In this document: one piece after another, positions 1 through 12,709 of the stretch
How positions within the stretch are numbered: position 1 is the first letter of the stretch
How the letters are laid out: each line of letters begins with the position of its first letter
Assembly: GCA_039720395.1 (NCBI GenBank)
Contig: JBBPBK010000077.1
Span: forward strand, 186,001-250,000
Direction: 5' to 3'
DNA from: Liquidambar formosana
Lineage: Eukaryota; Streptophyta; Magnoliopsida; Saxifragales; Altingiaceae
Length of the DNA stretch: 64,000 bases
Made by a program: the position numbers and the translations under genes
Notes under the pieces: model-generated
What the model was told of the DNA's origin: nothing
Databases searched by the model: none
The model's input: only the letters and a program-made list of their open reading frames with translations

Positions 1-9
1 GCAGCCCCC

Positions 10-905
10 ATGTATGATGATTATCATGACAATGCCATTGTGTTTGATGAGGGTGATGATGATGCATTTGAGTTTGATAAGGATGATGATTTGTTGACCA
101 ACAAAGTAGAAGTTTCCACTGAAATTTTAGTGCATTACTTCAAAACAGCCCCTATTTTTTATGCCTGTGATGATGATGAAGATTGTGGGCAAACATTTGA
201 AGTTGACAAGGAAAATAGTGAAGAAATTGAGGAAATAACTAGTGAAATTAATGGGTAAAGCTGTGTTGTGGTGTGATAAGACAACTCCAACCATTGATGA
301 AGAGCTCTTTGTTCTTGGTGCTTTATTTCCACTTGATCATGGGGTTGTTTTGGGGCTTTCAAGTGCTGATTTTGAGCTCCTGCTGCCATGTTTAGATGAG
401 TTTCCTTCTATTTTACCTTCCAGATTGTCTCTCATGCATGATATGCCACCTATCTTTGATGAAGAATGCGAGGAAGCTTCTCTTGCCAAAGTTACTCATC
501 AAATTACTCCTTTGAAGATGCTTGACTGTTGTTGGAAACACCAAGAAGAGCTTTCTAATAGTGATTTTATTTGGGAATTGGAATATTTGTGCAATGATTT
601 GGCATCTAAGCTTCTAGTGGCTTAGATAACACTTCTTTCTATTTCCAAAGAAGGTGAACTATGAGGGAAGATATGTGCATGGCTTTATGCAAGATCTTTA
701 TGTTTCTAAGAGTCTCATAACTATGAAACTTAATCTCAGATACAAGTTTGATGCGGATGTTCGACGGAAGAAGCTTTTTTTTCAAAGCAAGAGATCTTGC
801 TTGGGTGGTGTTAAGGGAGAACTTCAACAAGCTACATCAAGACCCACTTCTACTTCTTATTCAAACTTGCGGACAAGTGTTTTTTTTTTAGAGGGGGAGT
901 CCTGA
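10..905 (+). pseudogene. 3' internal remnant of a Ty3/gypsy-like retrotransposon
   Basis: Three short reading frames follow each other (10-258, 242-625, 654-905) and look like one coding stretch broken by frameshifts. The first is very rich in Asp and Glu. The last ends in LRTSVFFLEGES, which resembles the LRT-F-EG tail seen at the end of many plant Ty3/gypsy polyproteins. It runs directly into a purine-rich tract and a TG-starting LTR-like sequence, the order expected at the 3' end of an LTR retrotransposon. No reverse transcriptase or integrase motif lies in the window, so the clade cannot be given. The middle frame matches no domain I recognise. It could instead be an extra ORF of a non-autonomous element. 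Confidence 0.5.
889..902 (+). other. Polypurine tract next to the LTR
   Basis: A purine run (agagggggag) lies directly before the TGATGTG start of the LTR-like sequence. This is where plus-strand DNA synthesis is primed in LTR retrotransposons. Confidence 0.5.
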
Positions 906-1330
906 TGTGCCTAGATATATTAGTTGTATTAGTTGTAATAGTTTGTATTAGTTTGTATTAGTTTACAAGGTTAGTTAGCTAATTTTCTAGGGCTATTTCA
1001 ATCATTTCAGCATGTAATCTTCCATAAATAGTTGGTCAAGGGTTAGTTTGGTTAGTTTTTGAAGAATATTCCAGATTGTTTGAGTTGTTAAAGAGCTGAG
1101 AGCTCTTTCTCTCTCTAGAATCAAAGTTCCTTTAAATTTCCCTCACTTTCCCTCTCATTTTCTCTCATTTTCTTGCAATTGCTTGCTAGATTGTTGATTT
1201 TCTGGTTTGGCTTTCATCATTTCTTGATATAATGGATTGTTTGAGTGTAGGGTTGTAGCTTTTCCCCGTGTTAGGGTTTTCCAAGTAAATCTTGTATTCC
1301 CCGCATGTTTTTCTTAAAGGGGTTCGACCA
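903..1330 (+). repeat. Putative 3' LTR of the gypsy-like remnant
   Basis: The sequence starts TGATGTGCC right after the polypurine tract. It carries a TATA-like motif (cataaatag, about 1023-1031), then CT-rich sequence with CTCTCTCTCT near 1109 that would fit a transcript start region. The partner LTR is outside the window, so the 3' boundary is a guess. No clear CA end or target duplication was found. Confidence 0.4.
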
Positions 1331-2590
1331 CAACTAGGATGCATGTGCTAGCATGCATATAAGGCCCCATATATGGTGGTCGGCCCTAGAGAACCCTTAC
1401 CCTAATTAGAGTTTTGAAAATTCCCTAAAATTTCCCTTTAGTTCTTCGATTAATAATTAATCAAAAGGATACCCAAACTAATCTTTAATTTGAGATCTTC
1501 CCACCCTCTTTAAATTTAGAATGCCACTTCGCTTATAGGTGTGTGACCTCTTGGGTTCAAACTTACCTAGTCTTAGAATTAGGCACCCATTGGTGCCTCA
1601 ATAGAACTCCTTCTATTTAGGTTCAATTGGAACTCTTTCCAGTTTGCCAATTGAAGAATAATAACTCTTTATTATTCTTGAAGATTTTTTACTAGTCATG
1701 AGTGACATCTTACAGTTTAGGGAAGTGAACCCTTTAGTTATGGTTGAGGTGTAATTCAATCCTTCCATCAACTAATGCTCCAATCAAGCTACTAGGGCAT
1801 GGAATTCTATCAAACGCCTAGCTTGATCTTATGTGACCCATTCTTTGATATCAGCTCATGCTGGTGCATTTTGAAACCCTTTTCCAGAGTCATCCTGCTA
1901 GGACTATAGTCTTACTTGAGTTATATTTGAGAATGTCACATAAGACATTCCCTCTCTATATTGAGACTTTAGAGTGATGGATCTCATATTATACATTAAT
2001 TTTTCTCCATACACGTTATGGCCAATAGATACATGTGTAAGTTTTCTGATTAGGATATAAACATTGAATTATCAAACCCTAATGCCCCATCCACAAGACA
2101 TCTATGATGTCTATAGGTCTAAGGATTGCTTGTATCACTCTGACTATGAGCTACTACTTGACAAGTTGGTAAAACTTTATTTAGTGAGCTCTAGTTATCT
2201 TAGTCACATTCAGTGTACTTGTTCTCTAACAAGCAGCCACGAGTTTGCTTTGGTGTCCCTACGCAAATACTTAAGACTATCTATCCCCCTCATGAGCAAG
2301 TGTAATATGTGCTAGTCTCACTGGTCTTTCATTGTCCATGTGATAGACCTTCAACTAGGAATGTTTAGGAATAAAGTACAGAGAAGCATGAGTCTCTTCA
2401 TCCAAACTCTTTGAGATATCATCTTCTCTACTTTCATTCCATTGAAATATCATGCATACAACAATATTTCCTTTTATTTATGATAAATGAATGTAATAAA
2501 TGAAATCAATGAAGAAGAAAGATCCTTTTAGTTAGCTGTTTGATGGGCCTAGACATATAGAAAGCCCACTACACAAGAGGAAACGATCCT
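1331..2590. other. Non-coding, repeat-like stretch
   Basis: No convincing coding region. The style (many short ATG-stop frames, no codon bias) suggests old transposon sequence, possibly an LTR or LARD-like fragment lying in the intron upstream of the callose synthase exons. No terminal repeats were recognised. Confidence 0.4.
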
Positions 2591-2599
2591 TTTAGTTAG
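2521..2599. repeat. Short direct repeat 64 bp apart
   Basis: The 15-mer gatccttttagttag occurs at 2521 and 2585, just upstream of the first callose synthase exon. It could be a target-site duplication or a footprint around the 49 bp between the copies, but no terminal repeats confirm this. Confidence 0.4.
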
Positions 2600-2706
2600 T
2601 TGTTGATGCCATTTCAGGATGTGCTTACATACCAAAATACCTTTCTTGTAATCTGTAGAATTGTAAATGTATGCCTGGAGCTTGATTTGGGAATTATTTT
2701 TTTCAG

Positions 2707-5699
2707 GTTACTGTACTTACCCTATATGTATTCTTATATGGACATCTATTTATGGTTCTCAGTGGGTTGGAAAGGGCAATTCTTGAGAATCTAAGCATTC
2801 ACCAAAGCAAGAACCTCGAAGAGGCTTTGGCCTCTCAGTCTCTCTATCAGCTGGGCTTCTTGATGGTGTTGCCCATGGTTATGGAAACTGGCCTGGAAAA
2901 AGGGTTTCATACTGCTCTGGGTGATTTTATAATTATGCAGCTGCAGCTGGCCTCTGTATTCTTTACATTCCAGCTCGGAACAAAGACACATTATTATGGA
3001 AGAACAATTTTACATGGAGGTTCTAAATACCGTTCTACTGGCCGTAGTTTTGTTGTTTTCCATGCAAAGTTTGCCGATAACTACAGGCTGTACTCACGAA
3101 GTCATTTTGTGAAGGGGTTGGAGCTGCTTATTTTGTTGCTCGTGTATAAAATTTATGGAAACTCACATAGTAGTTCAAATCTCTATTGGTTCATTACTTT
3201 CTCCATGTGGCTATTGGTTGGTTCCTGGTTGCTGGCTCCTTTTGTGTTCAATCCATCTGGATTTGACTGGCAGAAAACAGTGGAAGATTGGAAGGACTGG
3301 AAGAGGTGGATGGGAAGTCGGTGTCGTATTGGTATCCCACCAGAAAAAAGTTGGGAATCCTGGTGGGATGAAGAACAGGGACACCTGAAAAAAACAAGCT
3401 TCTGGGGAAGAGTGCTTGAGATAATTCTTGCATTTCGCTTCTTAATTTACCAATATGGAATTGTCTACCACCTCAATATAGCTAACCACAGCAAAAGTGT
3501 GCTGGTATCATTTACTTTGATCGACATTATTTAGTTCTTGCCTGCACAATTTCTTTGTCACACTTTTACCTCATTACCTACTTTTATTGTCTGAATATTT
3601 TTTGTAGGTTTATGTACTTTCTTGGGTTGTAATGGCAATTGCCCTTTTGATCTTGAAGGTATGCATATAATTAACTCTGAACAGAAGGGATCCTCTCCAA
3701 TCCCTTGTCCATCAGTCCGAACCATTTTGCATTTATACAAGTGTGACATCAGCATATTAAAGATTTGAGGACCACAATCAGATGGATCCCACTTAATACT
3801 TCATGCGTATAAAAATTAGCCTTTGTTGAACATTAAGCCATTTGATTTTGATCAAATTTTTGGGTCCCTTGGAGAATTATTGAGCATGTTTGACCAAAAA
3901 AAAAAAAGTGATAGCTAGATCTAATTAAACTGATTTTTTAGACACTCCATGTATCAAGTAAGGCCAACAAGGCAGTTGTCCTGATTCTTTATTCATATTG
4001 ACATCATAATGTATTTATGCAAAATAGAGGAAACTTAAGGGTAAGTGGACTGAAGGGGAGCTGAACCCAACTTGTAAATATGAAGTGGACGTATTTCCAA
4101 ATTTATAATGTTGTTAGCAAAAATAATAATAATAATGATAATTCATAATGCAAGCATACTGCCTGCTTGACCTAATTCTTCGGGTAGAAGAACACAACTT
4201 TTTTTCTTTTTTCTTTTTTTTGGCTAAGGGGAAGATGGGGGAAGGAGGAAAGTCATAGGACCATACATTGGCATGACTAAATAGAGGTGATGAAGTAGCA
4301 CATTAGACTAATAGAGGTGATGAAGTAACACTGCTATTTATGAAACATAATGTTTCTTTTTAAAGATTAGATATTTTATTGTCCTTTTATAAGATATTTT
4401 GAAGAACTGTTGACCATCATCTATCACGGAGATGATACACCTTTATATGTTGATCAACATTTTTTTGGTCTGACGCTGCTTGTATGTTCCCATGTTGCTT
4501 TCAGGTGGAATCAGCAAGCCGACAAAGATCTGCCCCTGACTGTCAGCTCATGTTGAGGATCCTGAAAGGGCTGTTGTTCCTTGTCCCCATTTTTGTCATG
4601 CCTGCATTATTTGTAATATGCGGTCTTACTGTATCAGACCTACTTGCTTCCATCCTTGCATTCATGCCCACAGGCTGGGCCCTTCTTCTTGTAAGTTCTA
4701 TTTCCAATATCTGCATATTCCATAAATAAAATTGTGCAACAGCCTTCTTTATTTTTCTTTCATTTTTTTCCCCCTTCTTTTCGGGTGTATACTCTCCCTA
4801 TTATGATAAACTTAGCCGAGCTTTTAATTATAGCAAATGTTTTTCTTTAGGCATGCAAAACCAAATTTTATAACATTTACTTCAGAATTTTTACTTATCA
4901 ACAATTATGAGCAAACTTAAATCATTTATGAAATTTTAGAACCTTGTTAATTAACCCCAAAAAGTAATTGTGAAAATCCTTTTACGGGATTACTGTTGAT
5001 ATGCTTGCCAGATTATTGTCTTTAACCCTCGTGAAGTCCTTTAATTCTTTTTTGTTTTTCAAATTGTTTTAAATATTCTTCCTGTTGTATCTTGAGTTCC
5101 ACATTATATCAAATTATGAATAATTTCTCCATCCCATATTTGTTAAACTGGACTTGTAGATTCCAAATGTATTGGTCCTGAAATTTTCAGCATTGAACCC
5201 CAATGGTATAAGCAATGTAAATGCACAATGCTTTGCCCCACTGCTCAAACTGTGATCTGTTTTTGGAATCTATGAACCTTTCAATTTAGTTGCTCTCAAG
5301 CTATTTAACACTTTTCATTTATTTATATGGAGGTAACATTCTTACTCTGACAACAAATCATAGTATATATGTACTAACATTTTTTTTTCTTTATTTGTCC
5401 CTCCAAAGATTGCACAAGCGTGCAAGTCCTGGTTTAAGGCCCTACGACTTTGGGGATCAGTAAAGGAGCTGGGAAGAGCCTACGATTACATAATGGGTCT
5501 ATTGATCTTCACGCCCATAGTCATATTATCATGGTTCCCATTCATATCAGAGTTCCAAACTCGCATGCTCTTTAATCAAGCATTCAGTAGAGGTCTCCAG
5601 ATTTCAATGATTCTTGCTGGAAAGAAAGATAAGGTGTTCCAAAAAACTTCCACAACCCCACCCTCTAACAACACCAAAGACAAGGCAAAACCTAGTTGA
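2707..5699 (+). CDS. Callose synthase (1,3-beta-glucan synthase), C-terminal exons
   Basis: Four exons with canonical AG/GT borders, all in phase 0: 2707-3504, 3608-3658, 4505-4690 and 5409-5699 (stop TGA). They encode the last 441 residues of a glucan synthase-like protein. These plasma-membrane enzymes make 1,3-beta-glucan (callose) from UDP-glucose at cell plates, plasmodesmata, sieve plates and wound sites. Family hallmarks include EKGFHTALGDFIIMQLQLAS, TKTHYYGRTILHGGSKYR, FNPSGFDWQKTVEDW, LAFMPTGWALLL and SEFQTRMLFNQAFSRGLQIS. The first exon is followed by hydrophobic blocks typical of the C-terminal membrane domain. The many introns and the SMILAGKKDK tail suggest the CalS6/CalS7 type rather than the intron-poor GSL1/GSL5 type. 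No stops or frameshifts are seen. The N-terminal exons, with the catalytic loop, must lie left of the window, beyond the retrotransposon sequence, if the gene is whole. Confidence 0.92.
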
Positions 5700-5917
5700 G
5701 ATATTCAACATCTTACTTGCATAAAAATTAGTATGACAACAATTCTTTTTGTATGATCCATCAAGTATGGTGGTCTTTTACTTGCATAAGAACTTTCCTT
5801 TTTGGTCTTGTTACTGTTGATTTTATTATGTTCAAAGTTCTGCATGTCCAGTGTTTGTAAGAACACTAATCACATACTCTGGATAAATTATACTAATGCT
5901 TGTGGAGTTGTAATTCC
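5700..5917 (+). other. 3' flank of the callose synthase
   Basis: Likely 3' UTR and downstream DNA. It is AT-rich with no coding signal, and it is bounded by a MITE at 5921. Confidence 0.5.
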
Positions 5918-5920
5918 TTA

Positions 5921-6224
5921 AGGGCCTGTTTAGTTGTCCAATTCGAAATTAAACAATTCAAGAAATTTTACTTAGGATTGAAGGCATAAATCCATCATAT
6001 TGAATTAACAAATTCAAGAAAATAATGGTCATCATCACAAACAAGAGTGGAAAATCAAAATATTGGCATTCCATGAATTCTTTAGAATTGATTCTACAAC
6101 ATCAACTATAGTGATAACTCTTAACATTTTAAATATTCTAATTTAAGGTGATGGATTTATGTTTTCAACCCTACATAAAATTTCTTGAATTGTTTAATTT
6201 TGAATTAGATGCCCAAACAGGCCC
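5921..6224. mobile_element. MITE, PIF/Harbinger (Tourist)-like
   Basis: A 304-bp element with long imperfect inverted ends. It begins AGGGCCTGTTTAG and ends AAACAGGCCC, and the match continues inward for about 75 bp (for example caattcaagaaattttac and its complement). TTA flanks both sides (5918-5920 and 6225-6227), the 3-bp target duplication expected of Harbinger elements. No ORF. Confidence 0.8.
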
Positions 6225-6227
6225 TTA

Positions 6228-7459
6228 GGGTTTTCTTGTGTTTTGGCTGTCTGCAAGCAGATAAGTGAGAAGCCCTACCGTTATGGACGAGCAGAATTTT
6301 GAAGAGTAACGGCAATGTGCCCATAAAGGGCTTAAATCTATGCCAACAGGCTCCAAAGCCAACCACCACCACACCCCCTCAACCTACTTACTAAAATGTT
6401 AGGTCTAGCTGGACCGAGTAGTAGTTTTAGTTCGTTAAATTTAATAGTTAAATATTAAATTTGAACTTGATTTGTTTAGCTTACAAGCACATTTGAACAA
6501 GCCTTTTTTCGAGCTAATCTCAATTCAAGTTGGAGTGGTTTGATTATTAAAAATATAAATGAGCTTCACGAGCCGAGTAATACTTTACTTAAACCTGGCT
6601 CAATAAATTGACAAGGTCAAAAATGGGTTTGAGTTTAGCTCACTTACCTTACAAGTAAGCTTGAACAAATTTCTTATCGAGTCAATCTCAAGCGAAGCCC
6701 CAATAGTTTGACTAGCCTGATAACCCTTGGCCCACTTGGGTCCCCACTTTTTCAACGAATCATTCCATAAGAAAAATGCTAGATAGTCCTTTTTTTTTCT
6801 TAAATCTAAATCTTTTATCGTTTTCCTTTTTAAATCTAAATCTATTTGTACAACTCATATGATAATTGATTTGACATGATATGGCAACAAATGTGGCATG
6901 CCACACTATCAAATACAGTTGCCACATTAGTCATCCACATGAGTTGAGCAAAAACGTTTGGGAAAATGAGTCGGGCAATGTGATACTTCTCTTATCCCAT
7001 ATTATCGGGGAAAATGCTAGAGTACAAATTTTTTGTCTGTCTCTTGCCCAAGGGATTTGGCAATTGCCACATCTATTATTCTTTTAGTGAATTTTTTAGC
7101 CAAACTACCACATCCTTTGAACAAAAAACTTAGACGACACAGCATTGCTCAGAGAGAGGGAGATGACTAAAACCAAACCAAAGCACACATCTCTTGGTGT
7201 CTCTCTTAATCTCAAACGAGCAAAGCATTGTGGGTAAAATGCACTATTTTCAGATGCGCAAGCCAAAAGGCAATAATTTGGATACTTTTTGGCAAGCTTT
7301 TGCATCATCATTTGACATCTTTCTTTATATCAACCAAACTTAGCATGGGTGACCTTCGGTGGTAGACAAACGGTTCCCAAGACTTGTACCTCAAGAATTG
7401 AAAGTCTTGAATTCAACTTCTCATCTTCTTTTGAGGCTAACCATTAGTTAGGTTTACCC
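6228..7459. other. Intergenic DNA
   Basis: AT-rich with no credible gene. A stretch near 6400-6720 repeats words such as gagctt and gaacaa and resembles degraded repeat DNA. I see no terminal structure. Confidence 0.4.
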
Positions 7460-7462
7460 TAA

Positions 7463-7696
7463 GGCCATGTTTGTTTGGTTGGAATGGAATGGATGGAATG
7501 GAATCTCATTCCAATTCATTTCAAATAATGTGTTTGGATAAAGTAATAAAATGAGAATGGAATCAGACATTAGTAGTAAATTATAATTATATTCATTCCG
7601 CAATGTTTATTTCAATCTCATTCCATTCCAAACTATTTTGAACATGGAATCAGATTCCATTCCCACCCATTCCATTCCAACCAAACAAACATAGCC
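7463..7696. mobile_element. MITE, PIF/Harbinger (Tourist)-like
   Basis: A 234-bp element with inverted ends of about 40 bp. The left end starts GGCCATGTTTGTTTGG and the right end is ACCAAACAAACATAGCC. TAA flanks both sides (7460-7462 and 7697-7699). Ends and target size fit Harbinger/Tourist. Non-coding. Confidence 0.85.
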
Positions 7697-7699
7697 TAA

Positions 7700-8088
7700 G
7701 GGTTAAATAATGGTAAATGGACAATGACTTTACCTACCTAGTGTTCCATTAATTAATCAAGTCTGGATACCTTGTTAATTGACCGAAATAAATAAATAAA
7801 TAAAACACAAAAAATAAAACGTAGCATGGCATATTAATTTGATATCCCTAGATATCTACCATGGGATGTGAGTGATATCTAGATCTCACATAATTCAAAG
7901 CAGTAAGTTGGTACGAATCACCATTTGAAAAACATTTCATAATTGCCACTAATTAAGTGATTAATACACTTCAAATCTGCAATTAATAAATTACCTTGCC
8001 TAAACAAATAATGCCACATGGTAACCTCTGTTAATTGGGAATTGGGGATAGTCATTTCCAAAATTTTGAAATTTTAAATTGAATCCAT
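7700..8088. other. Intergenic DNA
   Basis: AT-rich sequence with a short aaat run near 7788-7802. No gene or repeat end recognised. Confidence 0.4.
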
Positions 8089-8452
8089 ATGATCTCCCAG
8101 TGTCATAACAATATAGCAGAGCAAGAGTTTTCTGGCTTTATTCATCCTCCAATTTCCTGTCAACCAGTTTACAAGCCTTCTTTATCCATCAAAATTTCTC
8201 ATGAGGAGCTCCCCGAGCATGTTGATGCAAAGAAACTTTGGTATCTTTCCAAACCAACTACTGGTGGAAAAATATTCATCCAGGTCTTGTCACAATATAT
8301 ATGCAAGCTTTTTCTGTGGGATTTTCTCAGATTTTGATAAAGCATATGAGAATGATTATATTTTGCGTAAGACTTTCAACAAGTTCCCACTCTCATCAAC
8401 ACATTTGAAGCTTAAGCGCAATGATGCCATTTTCCCAACTCCTCTTCACTAA
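8089..8452 (+). other. Unidentified coding-like fragment
   Basis: Two overlapping frames (8089-8337 and 8201-8452) could form one coding stretch with a +1 shift around 8290-8330. The first has a fairly balanced composition (for example SHEELPEHVDAKKLWYLSKP). I do not recognise a family. There is no clear splice site or downstream continuation. It may be a decayed gene piece or chance. Confidence 0.15.
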
Positions 8453-10699
8453 TCACTGACCCAACCAAAATCTAAATGTTTAGGATCACCCAATTGTTAT
8501 AAATTTTCCCTTCTTCAGTGGGAACTGGGAAGTGAGTAATCGCCTCGAATCTGCTTACTACAGACATTTGCCCAATTGTGCATACCAAAAAAAAAAATAA
8601 AAAAATAAATAAATAAATTGAGGGAAGCAGGTAACCAAAACAGAGAGATATGATCTTCACCTAGGCAAAGAAGATTGAACTTATAAAGATGACACTTGGC
8701 ACAGTTATCTTTGACTCCGTCCCTCGACACTCAAGTATTTTGACAAAATGCACATATTAAGGAGGTGAAATTTATGTATTAACATATCATTTGTTTAATC
8801 TAGCTTGTTTTTTCAATACCACCCTCTTCATGCAATTAATGCATTGAAGTCTCACTTGTGAGAGTACTTTTTCTTTCAATTGTAGTTTTTAATATAGAAA
8901 AGGGAATTGTGAGAAACTAAAATAATTGCATGTCTTGACCTTTTACAATGAACAAACAATGTGGAACAGGCCTAAAAAGAAAAAGGTGCACAAAAATTGG
9001 GAAACACATGTAGTTACTTAAAGAATCTGTTTGTTTCCATGAGAATTGTTCCCAAACAGAAACAGAACATTCCAGGAATGTCTATGTCAATGAATAAACC
9101 AAGATGTGTTGTCCACAAGTATACAAATCAAATTAAAAGATTTTCTTCCTTTTGATTTCAAAAGCTCAAACTTCTTCAAGGATACATCAAAGGTTGGTGG
9201 CATGACCACATGAAAGCTCGATATTTCTGAATCATCACCATATAGGATTTAACCAAATCCTTACCATATGAGGTGGAAAGCCCTGCCGTTACACAGTCGG
9301 GCAGATTTGAGTGCTGCCTAAAAGTTTCTCGAAGAGTTTTCATCTCGAAGATTCGGCTCCACCACTGGGAGCCATATATGAATCTCTAAGATGGATGTAA
9401 GGCTATCTTACGTCCATCAATAAAAGAATAGCACACAGGTGCTGCAAGACTATGAAGTCCCAAATGGCTCTTATAGATAACATCATGCAACCACATTGGT
9501 CATAAATTTTCCTATGCAAAGTTCAGTCTAAGAGATCACCATTCTTTCCTTAAAAAGTTTAGCGTCACCTTTTGATAGCTCTTTGAACATGTTAAAATTA
9601 AAATAGTATAAGAGAGGATTTGAAACAGAGGATTTACAGATAGTTTTGGGGTAGGACTTTCAACCCAAAAGCTTGAGTCCCGCCATTGTTTTCCATTCCA
9701 TATATAGAGGATTACAGAGTAGTTACAGGCTATGATTTATGCATAAATCAGGGGATTAGAATCTCAAAATATGCAAGGAGTGATTTATGCAGAAATCAAG
9801 GAATTATAATCCAAAAATGTACAAACACAGTTAGCTCAAATATTCAAGTCAGATCATCGCAGCTGTGAAGGATATTTATCTGGGGTAAGAGGATTGATCG
9901 TGTGCTTCTCACTATGATTTTCTCCAATAATAATTACAATGTCAAGTTCAAATTCTGGGAAGGTGATTGAAACATATATTTAGTTCAGTAGGCATGTAAT
10001 CCCTCACAATGAATCCCTGTCACTGAAACTCCTTTACATAATAAACTTTTGTAACTCAAAATATTTTGATCAGTATTGCAATATGGCAATAACTAGTTAC
10101 GCCATTTCTGCAATAAATAAATTAAATGAAACCATAGTGACAAAGGAGGGGGTGGGGGAGGGGAAAGATAAGCTCGCTTGAATTTTCAAAACTGAATCCT
10201 AATAGTTGATGTCCAATTCATGAATTCGATCTCCAAATGAATTGCACTTCTATTGGTACTAACTAAAACACATGAACAATCACTCCAATTACATTAGATT
10301 TTGTCTCCCTGCACTAACAATTATTGAATAATGTCCAGAAGAAAAGAAAGGCAATTACTTTTAATTAAAATGTGAAAGAAAAATAAAGTCTCACATAATA
10401 ACGAGATGGATAATTTTCTTAATTACATTCAAGTCTAATATCAATTAGCATCGATTAACCCTGAATGGCCTAAGATTTTAAGAATGTTCAAGGATAGAAA
10501 TAGAAGGAATATCAAAATTCAAATGCCAACATCACATACCACTGAAGATACAAAACCTTCAAAATGGATTCACTTAACAAAAGTGCAATCACGTCAGCTT
10601 GTTGTTGCCAATTCCCCACCGGACTCCGTCATCTTCTTTGACTCTTTGAGTAAATTATATATTTTCACCTTTAGTAAATTCGATTGCCCCACAGCCTAG
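8453..10699. other. Intergenic DNA, no gene seen
   Basis: AT-rich, short frames only. A GC-richer patch around 9280-9440 stands out mildly but carries no motif I recognise. Confidence 0.4.
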
Positions 10700-11277
10700 C
10701 TAGTTTCCTTCATTGAGTAAAACTATGCTCTCCATGTAGTAGGTAACTACAAATAACCCCTTTGGAACCCCACAGACCTGAAAATCCTTAACTTGCTGGA
10801 CTACTGGGTTATATGAAACTAGCTCTCCATCAACACCTATCAATTCAACTTCAACATTCTTCGTAAAGCCTGAAGTAGAAAAGACGTATACGCACCAATC
10901 AAAACTGAAATGTTAATCCAAGACTGCTACACCATACTCCTTCATTATATACTCATATATCCACGCGCTTATTCTCCCATTCTATAGAGCAGACCAACAA
11001 AGAAAGCAACTCCTTCAACACGTTACGGACTTGTAGAGTAACTGCGTATCACGACAATCTTCTGGGAGCTTTATTTCACCGAATACCTCATTGGCCATAT
11101 CAAATGATAAGATAAACTCAGAATCACGATTTTTCTTCATCTTCATATACGCCATCCAGTGAACAACTCCATTCACCATTGGATCTATCGATCGAGGACG
11201 GATCTCACATGGAACAACATTTTGAATCTCTTTCCAAGAGTTTAACCTTAGCGAGTAAATCTCAGCTATAGGTGGTA

Positions 11278-11917
11278 ATCAGTGGACTAAAATATCCACG
11301 ATATATCCACGATATATCTGTGTATCCATATCCCTCGACACCATATCTGACATATCTTTTTTGCAAAATATCTTTACGATATTTTCGATATAATTGATAA
11401 AATATCGATGTATCTATAATATCTTCTTTCTTTACACGGTATCGTCGATATATCAAATATATCGAGATATATCCACTATATCAAGGATATATATCGATGA
11501 TATTGAGATATTCATTTTCTTATTACTGCATCAAAATTATCATCTCTTATTCTTTTACTATTGATTTATATAAATATTTCAATTATATTAATGGCTTAAA
11601 TTAATGTTATGAAGTAACAAATTTCATTTACTTTGTTAAAATATTCATTCTATTAGCTCAGTGTGGCACAATTTTTATATTCTACACAATACATACTTGT
11701 TTAATACACATTTAAATTGTAATATTTTGATTTTAAACTGTTTATTATAGTCTAATAATTGTACCTAGAGTTTCAACGAAAATATACGTGTTTAATTGAC
11801 AATATCCGTGATAATTCTGAATCGATATCGAAATTTTCGATATATCTATCAATATATCCAATATATCTGTGTTTTTGGACCTTCGATATATCCATCGATA
11901 TCGATAATTAAGTCCTT
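11278..11917. mobile_element. GATATATCGA-rich MITE, Mutator-like, inside the F-box pseudogene
   Basis: An insertion flanked by GGTGGTA (11271-11277 and 11918-11924; 9 bp if one mismatch is allowed). Its ends are inverted: GGACTAAAATATC at the left, and the complement of the right end reads AAGGACTTAATTATCGATA. The terminal portions are built of degenerate gatatatcga/tcgatatatc words. Removing it brings AEVPP next to the downstream EIYSLRLNSW of the FBA domain. It belongs to the same family as 44571-45623. Confidence 0.75.
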
Positions 11918-11944
11918 GGTGGTACTTCAGCATTAGAGCAATGC

Positions 11945-12066
11945 TCACCGCGATGTAAAAACTTTACCACCCTAGTCATTAATTTGAGGGACAATGCCGA
12001 ACATATCACCGCGATGTAAAAACTTTACCACCCTAGTCATTAATTTGAGGGACAATGCCGAACATA
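11945..12066. repeat. 61-bp perfect or near-perfect tandem duplication
   Basis: Two copies of a unit starting tcaccgcgatgtaaaaactt, at 11945 and 12006. Because 61 is not a multiple of 3, it shifts the F-box reading frame. The near identity suggests a recent event. Confidence 0.9.
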
Positions 12067-12709
12067 GCAGACTCAAAGGGACGGCAAGGGGGAAGTATGT
12101 TCGGGTCTGGAAGGGCCTTGAACTTTTGAATTGAGGGATTCCATAAATGTATAGGGTGCTGGGTTCCGAAACAAGAGATACAAAGCAATCCATTATAATA
12201 CCCCTCTACCCTGAAACCACCAAATGATCCATTGAATGGAGGTTCCAATCTCGTGTGTCCGACTAACGTTTCATCATGATGTAACGATAAGTCGCATCCA
12301 TATCCATGCTTCATGAGTATGTATCCCTTATTACTCGCACAAGTTTTCCTAAGGTACATGTCAATAAAATTGGTATCGCTGACGAGAGCATGCCAAGATT
12401 TACATACGCACCCAAATCGCACTAGGGATTTGACAAACAATTGTGAGAGAATTCAATGATTACATCATCCGGCACAACACCAAACGCCAACGCCATTCTT
12501 CTTCTTCTAGGGGATTTTAGGGTTTTCTTTGGCTGTCTGTAACAATTTGAACAAGTAGATGTGCCCTAGGAATTAGGGTTTAGGAAGGATTCTATGATTA
12601 TATAATTTCTTTCTTGTTAGCAGTTTGTTAAAGGCACAACTTCCACATATATAATTATTCAAATAAAGAAAGAAAAAAAAAAATATGGAAGTTGTGTGCA
12701 TTTAACCCT

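Larger units (their letters stand above)
10700..12496 (-). pseudogene. F-box protein with F-box-associated (FBA) domain, broken
   Basis: Reading from ATG at 12496 down to the stop at 10700-10702 gives the pieces of an F-box/FBA protein, the substrate-recognition type of SCF ubiquitin ligases. The F-box is seen as PDDVIIE then FVKSLVRFGCVCKSWHALV. WNPSIQKFKALP follows, then EIYSLRLNSWKEIQN and VNGVVHWMAY with SEFILSFDMANEVFGEIKLP, and a tail ending in VLLNEGN. Damage: a 1-bp deletion about 40 codon-bases after the start; a 61-bp tandem duplication at 11945-12066 that shifts frame; a 640-bp MITE at 11278-11917; and further stops and shifts around 10900-11040. Intron-less, as usual for this family. 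Clearly non-functional. Confidence 0.88.
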
